From positions 1 through 27,770 of IMG/VR virus record IMGVR_UViG_3300033153_005776: DNA of 27,770 nt; one strand, written 5' to 3'. Positions within the stretch are counted from its first letter, which is position 1. Each line of letters opens with the position of its first letter. Origin of the DNA: a virus. A program made the translations under genes and the position numbers. Shown here one piece after another: positions 1-7,037 of this stretch. Under the pieces are notes generated by a model. The model saw only the letters and a program-made list of their open reading frames with translations, was not told the DNA's origin and searched no databases.

Positions 1-683
1 CCGGTATTGGAAATAAGAAAATATATGAAAAACGTTATGTAGAATTAAATCCTTTACAGAAAAAGATATATAAAGAGATAGAAAAAACGTTTGAGTATGA
101 AGATAAAGATGGTAATTATATAATGACAAAATTTGTTCCGGTAAAATTAGGCTGGATGCAAAGAGTCTGTGGTGGATTTTCTCCTAAGGAAGAACATTTA
201 TCTGATGCAAAAATAATAGAAATTAATAATTTATTAAAATCAGAATTAAAAAATCAATCAATTGTAATCTGGTTTAAGCATACTTTAGAGATGGAAAGTG
301 CTTTACTTTATTTAGAAAATAGAAAATATAAGTGCGCATTTTATAATGCTAATAAGAAAGAAGGGGAAAAAGATTTCAAAGATGGAAAGAAACAAATTAT
401 GTTAGCTCAGCCAATGTGCGGAAAATACGGATTAGATTGGTCAGTAGCGAGTACAGCAATTTACTACAGTAATTGGTGGAGTACGGAAGTCAGAGCTCAA
501 ACGGAAAAAAGAATAGAACATCCGAAAAAGAAACAACCTCTTCTTTATATAGATCTACTTTGCCGCAAAACAATAGATGTTGATGTTCTTTCTGCAGTAA
601 GATCCAAACATAAAACCTCTAAAAACTTCTTAGAAAGCGTTTTAAAAAGCTGGAGGAAACGAAATGATATACGTACCAGGTAA
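1..683 (+). CDS. SNF2/DEAD-like helicase, C-terminal part (5' end outside window)
   Basis: The reading frame is open from base 3 to the stop at 681-683 with no upstream stop, so the start lies left of the window. The first residues contain an ELNPLQKKIYKEIE stretch, typical of the linker before the second RecA-like domain of SNF2-family helicases. Later motifs fit helicase C-terminal motifs: IVIWFKHTLEMESAL (strand and helix after motif IV), MCGKYGLDWSVASTAIYY (motif V-like) and STEVRAQTEKRI, a degenerate motif VI (the usual form is Q...GR..R). Phage proteins of this type are ATP-driven DNA translocases or remodellers used in replication or recombination. The ATP-binding N-terminal half is not visible, so activity cannot be judged. 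The downstream gene starts inside its last 20 bases, which suggests translational coupling. Confidence 0.8.
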   Translation, partial: GIGNKKIYEKRYVELNPLQKKIYKEIEKTFEYEDKDGNYIMTKFVPVKLGWMQRVCGGFSPKEEHLSDAKIIEINNLLKSELKNQSIVIWFKHTLEMESALLYLENRKYKCAFYNANKKEGEKDFKDGKKQIMLAQPMCGKYGLDWSVASTAIYYSNWWSTEVRAQTEKRIEHPKKKQPLLYIDLLCRKTIDVDVLSAVRSKHKTSKNFLESVLKSWRKRNDIRTR

Positions 684-1182
684 ATTTGTTTACTATCACA
701 TCCCAAAAACAGGCGGTAGTTGGTTTATTTTAAATTGCCAAGCTAATATTAAAGAAGAAATATATCTTGGTGATGATCCGCACTGGACGAAAGATATGTT
801 TAAAGAAGACAAAAATAAATCGTTATGGAATAATATTAAAGATCTTCCTTCTGTAGCATTCGTCCGCAATCCGATAGACTGGTATATGTCATATTGGTCT
901 CATAAATGCAAAGAAGGTTGGGCAAAAGATAGAAACGTTTGGTGGTATAATACATATTTAGGTAAAGATTTTAATGATATAAAATATATCTTAAGGCAAG
1001 AAGATTGTCGTAAACACTCAATGTGGCTTCTCGACTATACAGAAACAAAATACGATGTACAAAAATTTAGAAACTTCCCAAAGAATAACATAGGTAACTA
1101 TTCTAAAATAGCTTATCCGGAATACTTAAAACATGGAATCAGGTTTGCGGAAAGAAAAATTTTTGAAGCATTCAATTATTAA
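664..1182 (+). CDS. sulfotransferase-like P-loop protein
   Basis: This 172-residue protein begins with YYHIPKTGGSW (residues 10-20). That matches the 5'-phosphosulfate-binding loop of PAPS-dependent sulfotransferases. VAFVRNPIDWYMSYWSH (64-80) matches the 3'-phosphate-binding motif, with R68 and S76 as the expected contacts. Family members move a sulfuryl group from PAPS to a sugar, lipid or protein. At 172 residues it is short compared with the usual 220-300, so the acceptor-binding part may be reduced. The start is set by GGAGG at 651-655, inside the end of the helicase gene, and the resolvase gene follows 10 bases after its stop. Its place among replication genes is unusual and gives no substrate. 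The motifs support the fold well; the activity is inferred. Confidence 0.72.
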   Translation: MIYVPGKFVYYHIPKTGGSWFILNCQANIKEEIYLGDDPHWTKDMFKEDKNKSLWNNIKDLPSVAFVRNPIDWYMSYWSHKCKEGWAKDRNVWWYNTYLGKDFNDIKYILRQEDCRKHSMWLLDYTETKYDVQKFRNFPKNNIGNYSKIAYPEYLKHGIRFAERKIFEAFNY

Positions 1183-1192
1183 GGAGTATTAT

Positions 1193-1666
1193 ATGCACAA
1201 TTTATGTATTGATCCAGGAATTGCAGGAACAGGTTGGGCACTGTTCGATCATAAATGGAATTTACAAGATCACGGTAATATTCATTCTAAACAAATGTGT
1301 TGGGAAAATAAGATTGAAGATATTTTAAAACAGTTACAAACAATATCTTTTGGTTTACCTTTTAAAATCTATATTGAATTTCCTGCTAAATTTTCTGGAG
1401 TAAAAGGAGATATGGTTGCAGGGAAAGGGGATTTAGTTAAGCTTACTTATTTTGTAGGAATTCTTATCGGGCGTTTTACAGCTACAAAAAAATGGTGTAA
1501 AAGTTGGGAACTAATTGAAGTTGTAAAATGGAAAGGTCAAATGCCTAAGGAAGCGGTTATAAAAAGAATAAAAAGAATTTATTCTAAAAAAGTTTTAAAA
1601 AAAGAAATTACTAACCATGCCTGGGATGCAGTCGGCCTAGGGCTATATTTAAAAGGTGATTTTTAA
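1193..1666 (+). CDS. RuvC-like Holliday junction resolvase
   Basis: The protein is about 157 residues in the RNase H-like fold. The N-terminal strand carries LCIDPGIAGTGWALFD (first catalytic Asp, and the GxxxTGWA loop of RuvC). YIEFP holds the second acid, and NHAWDAVGLGLY near the C-terminus holds the final Asp and flanking His. The spacing and order are those of RuvC-type resolvases, which cut four-way or branched DNA. In phages they clear branches before packaging or act in recombination. The start at 1193 is preferred over an in-frame ATG at 1133 because AAGGAG lies at 1181-1186 and the upstream start would run 50 bases into the sulfotransferase gene. The next gene begins directly after its stop codon. 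Confidence 0.85.
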   Translation: MHNLCIDPGIAGTGWALFDHKWNLQDHGNIHSKQMCWENKIEDILKQLQTISFGLPFKIYIEFPAKFSGVKGDMVAGKGDLVKLTYFVGILIGRFTATKKWCKSWELIEVVKWKGQMPKEAVIKRIKRIYSKKVLKKEITNHAWDAVGLGLYLKGDF

Positions 1667-2644
1667 ATGAAAATTAAAAAACGAAAACAGTTTTATAATA
1701 TAGAGAAGCATGGAATTACTCAAAGTTTAATTTCTATGTGGCTGGAATGTAGGCAGAAAGCTAAATTTTATCTGCAAGGCTGGGATTCTATATACCATAA
1801 ATTGTGTTTAACCTATGGAACAGTTGGACATGAAGTTTTAGATCACGCTTATTCTGATATTATTATCAATAAAAATAAAGTTAATCCTGGGAAAAAAGAA
1901 ATAAAAAAATATGCAAAGCGTGTTGAAAAACAATGGCTAAAAGAAAATCCTCGTACAGATAGATATGGACTGGAGTATTTAGAATATTCACTAGCTTTAA
2001 TAGAGGTTATTCTTCCGCTTTATTTTGATTACTATAAAAAAGATTTAAAGAAAATTAAATGGTTAGGCTTAGAAGAAAAATTTAATCAGAAATTTGTATT
2101 ACCAGATGGTAGAAAGACACGTCTTACCGGGAAAAAAGACGGAGAATTTAGAAAACATGGCGGGTTGTGGTTATTCGAATCTAAATTTAAAAGTCAAATT
2201 AATGCTAATGATATAATAGATACTTTAGCAATAGATACGCAAGTTTTGTTTTACTTAAGAGCTTTAAAAAATATCTACAGCGAAGTACCTGAAGGAGTAA
2301 TTTATAATATTGTTAGACGTCCGTGTTTAAACCAGAAAAAAGGAGAAAGCTTATTAAAATTTTCTTTAAGAATTAAAAAAGATGTTGAAGACAGACCTGA
2401 TTTTTATTTCCAAAGATTTCCAAATGCCATAGTTGATTTTGATTTAAAGAAGTTTGAAAAAGATTTAGTTGGAATAATTAAAGATTTTTATGATTGGTGG
2501 GAAGGAAAAGTTCCGCATTATAAAAATACTTATTCATGTGTTGGAAAATACGGCCGATGTTTATTTCTTCCGACGTGCAGTTCTGGAGATTATTCATCTA
2601 TTAAAAAACGTAAAATATTATTTAAAGAATTAGAAATGTTTTAA
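1667..2644 (+). CDS. PD-(D/E)XK nuclease, Cas4/RecB-like, probable Fe-S cluster
   Basis: This 325-residue protein has the PD-(D/E)XK order: H55 in TVGHEVLDHAY, GKKDGEF (D158), LFESKFK (E171, K173), then Q192 and Y196 in TQVLFYLRAL. This is the RecB/Cas4/phage exonuclease (PDDEXK_1) arrangement. C28, C291, C298 and C304 form a one-plus-three cysteine set, with C-x5-C at the end, like the 4Fe-4S cluster that staples AddB and Cas4 nucleases. The likely role is a single-strand-specific exonuclease or end-processing enzyme working with the Sak4-like ATPase and SSB-like protein downstream. The ATG abuts the resolvase stop codon. There are no cas1 or cas2 genes nearby, so a CRISPR role is not suggested. 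Confidence 0.8.
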   Translation: MKIKKRKQFYNIEKHGITQSLISMWLECRQKAKFYLQGWDSIYHKLCLTYGTVGHEVLDHAYSDIIINKNKVNPGKKEIKKYAKRVEKQWLKENPRTDRYGLEYLEYSLALIEVILPLYFDYYKKDLKKIKWLGLEEKFNQKFVLPDGRKTRLTGKKDGEFRKHGGLWLFESKFKSQINANDIIDTLAIDTQVLFYLRALKNIYSEVPEGVIYNIVRRPCLNQKKGESLLKFSLRIKKDVEDRPDFYFQRFPNAIVDFDLKKFEKDLVGIIKDFYDWWEGKVPHYKNTYSCVGKYGRCLFLPTCSSGDYSSIKKRKILFKELEMF

Positions 2645-2655
2645 AGGAGAACGAA

Positions 2656-2889
2656 ATGTTGCCTATAAAATTTAAACAACAGAATAGAGTTTATGCGGAA
2701 AGTCAACCAGAATACTTACAACTTCCTGTTTACGAAGATGAGAAACAAGGAGGCCGTGTATTTCATTGTTGGCAATTATCCTTTCCAGAGAGAATAAAAA
2801 TTCTATTTACAGGAAAGTTATGGATTAATGTTCTCAATTTCGGTAAGCCATTACAACCAATAAAACCAACAGTAGACAATCCGTTTTAA
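2656..2889 (+). CDS. small conserved phage protein, function unknown
   Basis: This 77-residue protein carries a central VFHCWQLSFPERIKILFTGK stretch followed by a KPLQPIKP segment. I recognise this layout from many phage genomes: a small protein with a CW.LS..ER....TG core and a Pro-rich C-terminal end. The family has no assigned function that I know. It has no signal peptide, and its hydrophobic part is too mixed for a clear membrane helix. AAAGGAG sits at 2643-2649, 7 bases before the ATG. It lies between the PD-(D/E)XK nuclease and the Sak4-like ATPase, so a minor role in DNA metabolism is possible but not shown. Confidence 0.65.
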   Translation: MLPIKFKQQNRVYAESQPEYLQLPVYEDEKQGGRVFHCWQLSFPERIKILFTGKLWINVLNFGKPLQPIKPTVDNPF

Positions 2890-2921
2890 TAATATAAAAA
2901 AATTAATAAAAGGAAAACAAA

Positions 2922-3719
2922 ATGAAAAAAAAGAAAAAGAAAGAAAAATTAAGTTTAACTTTACCGGAAACAAAATCAATACCTTCATCAATTCTGCAGG
3001 ATTATTCTATGCTTATTTATGGTAAAAAGAAAATTGGAAAAACCAGTTTAGCCTCAGAATTTAAAGATACCTTATTTTTAATGTGTGAACCTGGCGGTAA
3101 AGCTTTAAAAATTTATCAAGTATCTGTTCAAAATTGGTCAGAATTTAAAGAGTATGTTAACCTTGCTATAAAAGATAAACGCTTTAAAACAATCGTAATT
3201 GACACGGCGGATTATTCATACGAATATTGCATGGATTACGTCTGCGAAAAATTAATAATAGAACATCCTGGAGATGAAGGATACGGTAAAGGTTGGAAAG
3301 CTGTGAGAAAAGAATACACAAAAGTAATCACTAAACTTTTACACTCAGGCAAAGGCGTAATTTTTATTTCACATTCCAGAGATGAAGAAATAAAAACAAG
3401 AAAAAATGAATCTTATCATAAAGTTAGTTCTTCTATGCCAGGACAAGCTAAAGATGTTCTTGAAGGTTTAATAGATATTTGGGTAAACTATGATTATGAA
3501 AATGAAGAAAGATATTTAGTTATACAGGGAAATAGTGAAATTGATGCTGGACATAGATTAAAAAATCATTTCAAATATGAAGATGGTAAAAGAATTAAAA
3601 AAATTAATATGGGTAAAAGTTCAAGTGAAGCTTATGCAAATTTCATTTCAGCTTTTAACAACACATTGAAAGGGGGAAAAAAGAAACTGAAGTTGAAGAA
3701 AAAGTTAAAGTTAAAATAA
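2922..3719 (+). CDS. Sak4-like RecA-fold ATPase (AAA_24 type), recombinase candidate
   Basis: The 265 residues hold a single RecA-like NTPase core. Walker A is YGKKKIGKTSLAS (33-45), Walker B is FKTIVIDTAD (88-97), and VIFISHSRDEE (146-156) is a sensor-type strand with His. This short RecA core is typical of phage Sak4 proteins, which are ATP-dependent or ATP-stimulated single-strand annealing recombinases, often encoded beside an SSB-like protein as here. Both ends are lysine-rich: the N-terminus is MKKKKKKEK and the last 16 residues contain ten lysines. The basic tails may bind DNA or the acidic block of the downstream protein; that is inference. A GGA-containing purine-rich site precedes the ATG. 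Confidence 0.8.
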   Translation: MKKKKKKEKLSLTLPETKSIPSSILQDYSMLIYGKKKIGKTSLASEFKDTLFLMCEPGGKALKIYQVSVQNWSEFKEYVNLAIKDKRFKTIVIDTADYSYEYCMDYVCEKLIIEHPGDEGYGKGWKAVRKEYTKVITKLLHSGKGVIFISHSRDEEIKTRKNESYHKVSSSMPGQAKDVLEGLIDIWVNYDYENEERYLVIQGNSEIDAGHRLKNHFKYEDGKRIKKINMGKSSSEAYANFISAFNNTLKGGKKKLKLKKKLKLK

Positions 3720-3748
3720 AGTAGTTAAATAATCTAAGGAGAATCAAA

Positions 3749-4663
3749 ATGGGTAAATCAAAATTTTTTAGTAGACTTAAAAAATTCAGTAAGACAGTTA
3801 AGAATGCACGGAAACGTGCTAAGGAAGGTTTTGAAGAAACAGAAATTGATGACGGAAGATATAAAGCTGAAGTTGTCAAATGTGAAATGATGGAATCAAA
3901 AAACAAAAATCTTAATATGATGTTTCAATATAAGATTATTGCGGGCGATTTTAAAGGAGAAAATCGTTGGAAGTATTTACCTGTTGAATCAGAAGATAAT
4001 CAAATGTGGTTAGGCAGAGAACTTAAAAAATACGGTTTTGAGTTGCCTGATGACTTAACCAAGCTTGAGGAAATTGCTGAGATTATCGACGAAGCAAATC
4101 CTGAAGTAAAAATTATCTTGAAAACAAAAGATGATAATCAATATCTTTATATTGATAAGCTTCTTTCAGAAATTGACCAAGGTGACTTTGGTGATGAAGA
4201 TGCTGAAGAGGAAGACGATGATGAAGATGATGATGAGGATTATGAAGGGGATGAAGATGACGAGGATGATGAAACTGATGGAGATGAAGACGCCGAGGAA
4301 GATGAGGAAGAAGACGACGATGAAGACTCTGAAGATGATTCTGAAGATGATGAAGGAGATGAAGACGAAGAAGAAACAGCCGAAATTAGTGTGGGCATGA
4401 CGGTTTGTTTTGAGAATAAAAAAGGTAAAATGGTTGAAGGTAAAGTTGTTAAACTTTTAGATGATGAAGAAAAAGTAAAAGTTAAACACGCAAAGAAAAC
4501 TTATACCTTAGGTATTGAAGATATTTCTTTACCTGAAGAAGATGAAGAAGAGGAAGAAGAAGCTCCTAAAAAGAAAAAGAAAGAAAAAAAAGAAAAGAAA
4601 ACTAAGAAAACTAAAAAAGAAAAAAAGACCAAGAAGAAAAAATCTTCTAAAAAGAAAAAATAA
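3749..4663 (+). CDS. DUF669-like single-strand DNA-binding candidate with acidic block, SH3-like segment and poly-Lys tail
   Basis: Residues about 28-142 resemble the DUF669 family, found beside Sak4-type ATPases and thought to act as a phage SSB (DDGRYKAEV, LNMMFQYKI and FKGENRW are typical turns of its beta-barrel). Residues about 141-212 are almost purely Asp and Glu. Residues 213-261 (VGMTVCFENKKGKMVEGKVV onward) look like a small SH3/Tudor-like barrel. A second short acidic run (262-272) leads to a C-terminal tail (273-304) made almost only of Lys. Classical SSBs end in an acidic tip; this one ends in lysine. The DNA of the acidic block is a run of GAT/GAA/GAG codons that opens false reading frames. 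AAGGAG at 3736-3741 sets the start. Confidence 0.65.
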   Translation: MGKSKFFSRLKKFSKTVKNARKRAKEGFEETEIDDGRYKAEVVKCEMMESKNKNLNMMFQYKIIAGDFKGENRWKYLPVESEDNQMWLGRELKKYGFELPDDLTKLEEIAEIIDEANPEVKIILKTKDDNQYLYIDKLLSEIDQGDFGDEDAEEEDDDEDDDEDYEGDEDDEDDETDGDEDAEEDEEEDDDEDSEDDSEDDEGDEDEEETAEISVGMTVCFENKKGKMVEGKVVKLLDDEEKVKVKHAKKTYTLGIEDISLPEEDEEEEEEAPKKKKKEKKEKKTKKTKKEKKTKKKKSSKKKK

Positions 4664-4699
4664 ATTATTAACCCTTTTAATTAATGTTTAATTATGTCC

Positions 4700-4746
4700 C
4701 TAGGGTGAAAGGCGCGAATAAAGTAAATTCAGCAGACTCACCCTAG
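4700..4746 (+). promoter_or_regulatory. inverted repeat (9-bp perfect stem, 29-nt loop) before the HNH gene
   Basis: CTAGGGTGA at 4700-4708 is perfectly complementary to TCACCCTAG at 4738-4746, enclosing 29 bases. It lies in the 95-base gap between the SSB-like gene and the endonuclease gene. It ends 4 bases before the AAGGA ribosome binding site at 4751-4755. There is no T-tract, so it is not a classic intrinsic terminator. It may be a translation or mRNA-stability element for the endonuclease gene, or the footprint of its insertion. Hairpins that restrain translation are known for some free-standing phage homing endonuclease genes. Confidence 0.55.
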
Positions 4747-4758
4747 TTTAAGGACTCT

Positions 4759-5148
4759 ATGAAAAGTTTAAAACAAAAAGAAGCTAATAAAAAATGTAAT
4801 TTAATATGGAATAAAAAATATCCTAAAAAAATAAAAGCTTATAAAAAAATTTCTATTAAAAACGGTAAAAATAAAGCAGCTCTTATAAAACATCGTTATG
4901 GACTAACTCCAGATCAATTTAAAAAATTACTTAAAAAACAAAAAGATAAATGTTTAATTTGTAAAAATATTTTTACTGTTAAAAGTTCTCCTGTTGTAGA
5001 TCATAATAGAAAATGTTGTCCAAGTAAAAAATCCTGTGGGAAATGTATAAGAGGCCTTTTATGTTTTAAATGTAATGTTGGGTTAGGCTTTTTTAAAGAT
5101 AACATTAAAATTTTAAAAAGTGCGATTTTATATTTAAAAAAGAAATAA
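4759..5148 (+). CDS. endonuclease VII-like HNH (His-Me finger) nuclease, probably free-standing homing type
   Basis: This 129-residue protein has the phage endonuclease VII core: YGLTPDQFKKLL (47-58), zinc pair C65/C68 in CLIC, catalytic D81-H82 in VVDHNRK, RGLLCFKCN with zinc pair C102/C105 and N106, then LGFFKDN. The CCPSKKSCGKC insert (86-96) also occurs in the branch of this family common in phages. Members nick or cut DNA; some resolve branches, others act as mobile homing enzymes. A RuvC-like resolvase is already present upstream, so a homing role seems more likely here. Lysine and AT content are higher than in the neighbours. It sits between two intact replication genes, consistent with insertion. 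The Shine-Dalgarno is modest (AAGGA, 4756 side). Confidence 0.8.
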   Translation: MKSLKQKEANKKCNLIWNKKYPKKIKAYKKISIKNGKNKAALIKHRYGLTPDQFKKLLKKQKDKCLICKNIFTVKSSPVVDHNRKCCPSKKSCGKCIRGLLCFKCNVGLGFFKDNIKILKSAILYLKKK

Positions 5149-5152
5149 AATT

Positions 5153-7033
5153 ATGTCGCTATCTTCACTTAAAGGAAACTTAATAGGTTACGACACAGAG
5201 ACTACTGGATTAAATCCGTGGGGAACTTACGGCCTCTACGGTTTTTATCCATCCCGGCCTTTTGCATTTTCATTCTGCGATCAGTATGAAAACACGGCAT
5301 ATGTGCGCTGGGAAGTAGACCCTAAAACACGAGAAGTTATTCCTGAGAGAAAAAGCTTACGTGCTATGAGTGAAATATTGAGTGATCCTGATATAGTGAA
5401 GATAGGGCATAATTTGATGTTTGATATTAGAATGAGTAGGAAATCTGGGATAAAATTTAACTGGAAAAATATTCACGATACTCAGATATTATCGCATATC
5501 TATACAGGTGGAAGTTTAAGACAATACGGCTTAAAACCGTTATGTAAAGAATTTTTTAATATGAATGATGATGACCAGAAAGATTTATTAAAATCTGTTC
5601 AAAAAGGAAGACGCGAAGCAAAGAAAAAAGGCTGGTGTATTGCTACCAAAGAAACACATGGCAAAGAACCTTTAAAAGCTGACTACTGGTTAGGGGATAG
5701 AAAATTATGTAAAGAATATGCTATCTTAGACGCTAAAAGAACATTGGGTATTTTCTTAATGTTACATCCCGAGCTTTTAACAATACCTGAAATGGTAGCT
5801 ATATATGCAAAAGAATTAAGATTGGCCAAACTAATATATCGTACAGAAAAAACCGGCATAAAAGTTTTTAAAGATCATCTTAAAGACTTAAAAATTTTCT
5901 ATAAAAGTTACAGTGAAGAGTGGTTAAAAAGAGCGCACAAACGTGGGGGTAAAGATTTAAATTTTAAAAGTCCAAAACAAATGGTTAAAAAATTCTGCGA
6001 TGAAAAAGGATATACTACAGCTAAATACTCAAAAAAAACAGGAGCACCTAGTATAGATAATGATGAACTTTGCAGGTTAGCTAAAAAAGATAAATTAGCT
6101 AAAGCTATATTAGAACATAAAGCCGGCGAAAGTATGTTAACTAAATTTATAAAACCCTATGAAAAATATATGGTTAAAGAAAATAATATCTGGACCTTAC
6201 ACCCTAACTTAAAACAAACGGGTACAGTTACGGGAAGATTTAGTTGTTCAGATCCAAATTTATTAGGAGTTGCGGCTGAAGATAATGCTAATAAAAAAGC
6301 AGACATAGGTTTAAAGCCGAGAGAAGCCTTAGGTCCCCGGAAAGGTTACATGTGGTATCTTCCAGATTATTCTCAAATGGAAGTTTGGATATTTGGTTTT
6401 AAAGCGCAAGACAAAATAATGATGAACGCTTTATTAAGCGGAGAAGATTTTCATGCTATAACAGGAAAGCATTGTTGGGGACAAATGCCTGACTGGGAAG
6501 AAAATAAAAAGTTGTATAGAAAAAAGGGAAAGACAATGATGTTTCTTAAGCAATATGGCGGTGGCGTTGGTGCCGCAAGCGATTTACTAGGATGTAATAG
6601 AAAAAAAGCTTTAGAGACAATAAGACAATTTGATGAAAGATTACCCGGTGTAAGCGATTTTGTACAAGAAATGATGGAAGAAGCTTCAGATTCAGAGTAC
6701 ATATGTAATGCGTTCGGTCGACGTTATTTAATTCCAGAAGGTCTTGAATATAAAGCGGTTAATTATTATGTTCAAGGGACTTGTGCTGATATTATGAAAA
6801 ATGCTATGCTTAAGCTTGAGTATCTTTTTAGAACAAAATGGATAGGTTGTAAAATATTATTACCGTTACATGATGAATTAATTTTAGAAATTCCACTACA
6901 GTTACACTGTAAAGAATTACAAAAAGATATAATAAGAATTATGCAGAAAGATTCAGCCTTAGTAGGTATCCCGGTAAAACTTCCAATAAGTATGAAATAT
7001 ACAACAACAAGATGGTCAGACGCGAAGGAATAA
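5153..7033 (+). CDS. DNA polymerase I-type (family A) replicative polymerase with 3'-5' exonuclease
   Basis: The 626 residues have a DnaQ-like proofreading domain followed by a complete polymerase domain. Exo I is YDTETTGL (D14, E16), Exo II is GHNLMFDIR (D91) and Exo III is EYAILDAKRT (Y189, D193). Polymerase motifs are TGTVTGRFSCSDPNL (356-370), motif A YLPDYSQMEVW (D405), motif B with R456-K460-F464-Y468 at the exact R-x3-K-x3-F-x3-YG spacing, and motif C PLHDELIL (H573, D574, E575). F464 aligns with E. coli Pol I F762. It lacks a 5'-3' exonuclease domain, as most phage replicative family A enzymes do. All catalytic residues are present. The ATG lies 4 bases after the endonuclease stop with only a weak purine-rich ribosome site. 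Confidence 0.95.
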   Translation: MSLSSLKGNLIGYDTETTGLNPWGTYGLYGFYPSRPFAFSFCDQYENTAYVRWEVDPKTREVIPERKSLRAMSEILSDPDIVKIGHNLMFDIRMSRKSGIKFNWKNIHDTQILSHIYTGGSLRQYGLKPLCKEFFNMNDDDQKDLLKSVQKGRREAKKKGWCIATKETHGKEPLKADYWLGDRKLCKEYAILDAKRTLGIFLMLHPELLTIPEMVAIYAKELRLAKLIYRTEKTGIKVFKDHLKDLKIFYKSYSEEWLKRAHKRGGKDLNFKSPKQMVKKFCDEKGYTTAKYSKKTGAPSIDNDELCRLAKKDKLAKAILEHKAGESMLTKFIKPYEKYMVKENNIWTLHPNLKQTGTVTGRFSCSDPNLLGVAAEDNANKKADIGLKPREALGPRKGYMWYLPDYSQMEVWIFGFKAQDKIMMNALLSGEDFHAITGKHCWGQMPDWEENKKLYRKKGKTMMFLKQYGGGVGAASDLLGCNRKKALETIRQFDERLPGVSDFVQEMMEEASDSEYICNAFGRRYLIPEGLEYKAVNYYVQGTCADIMKNAMLKLEYLFRTKWIGCKILLPLHDELILEIPLQLHCKELQKDIIRIMQKDSALVGIPVKLPISMKYTTTRWSDAKE

Positions 7034-7037
7034 TACA

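Noticed and set aside
1133-1192. Longer N-terminus for the RuvC-like protein
   Set aside because: It would overlap the sulfotransferase gene by 50 bases, lacks a ribosome site and adds residues before the conserved first strand; the ATG at 1193 has AAGGAG.
1667-2644. Cas4-like nuclease as a hint of a CRISPR-Cas system
   Set aside because: The four-cysteine PD-(D/E)XK nuclease is common in phage recombination modules; no cas1/cas2 and no repeat-spacer array are present.
4131-4400. Overlapping plus-strand reading frame rich in Met and Lys inside the SSB-like gene
   Set aside because: It arises from repeated GAT/GAA/GAG codons of the acidic block read in another phase; it has no ribosome site and no family resemblance.
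4690-5148. Possible group I intron carrying the endonuclease gene
   Set aside because: The neighbouring genes are both complete, and although AGCAGACTCA faintly resembles an R element, no matching S element that could form P7 was found.
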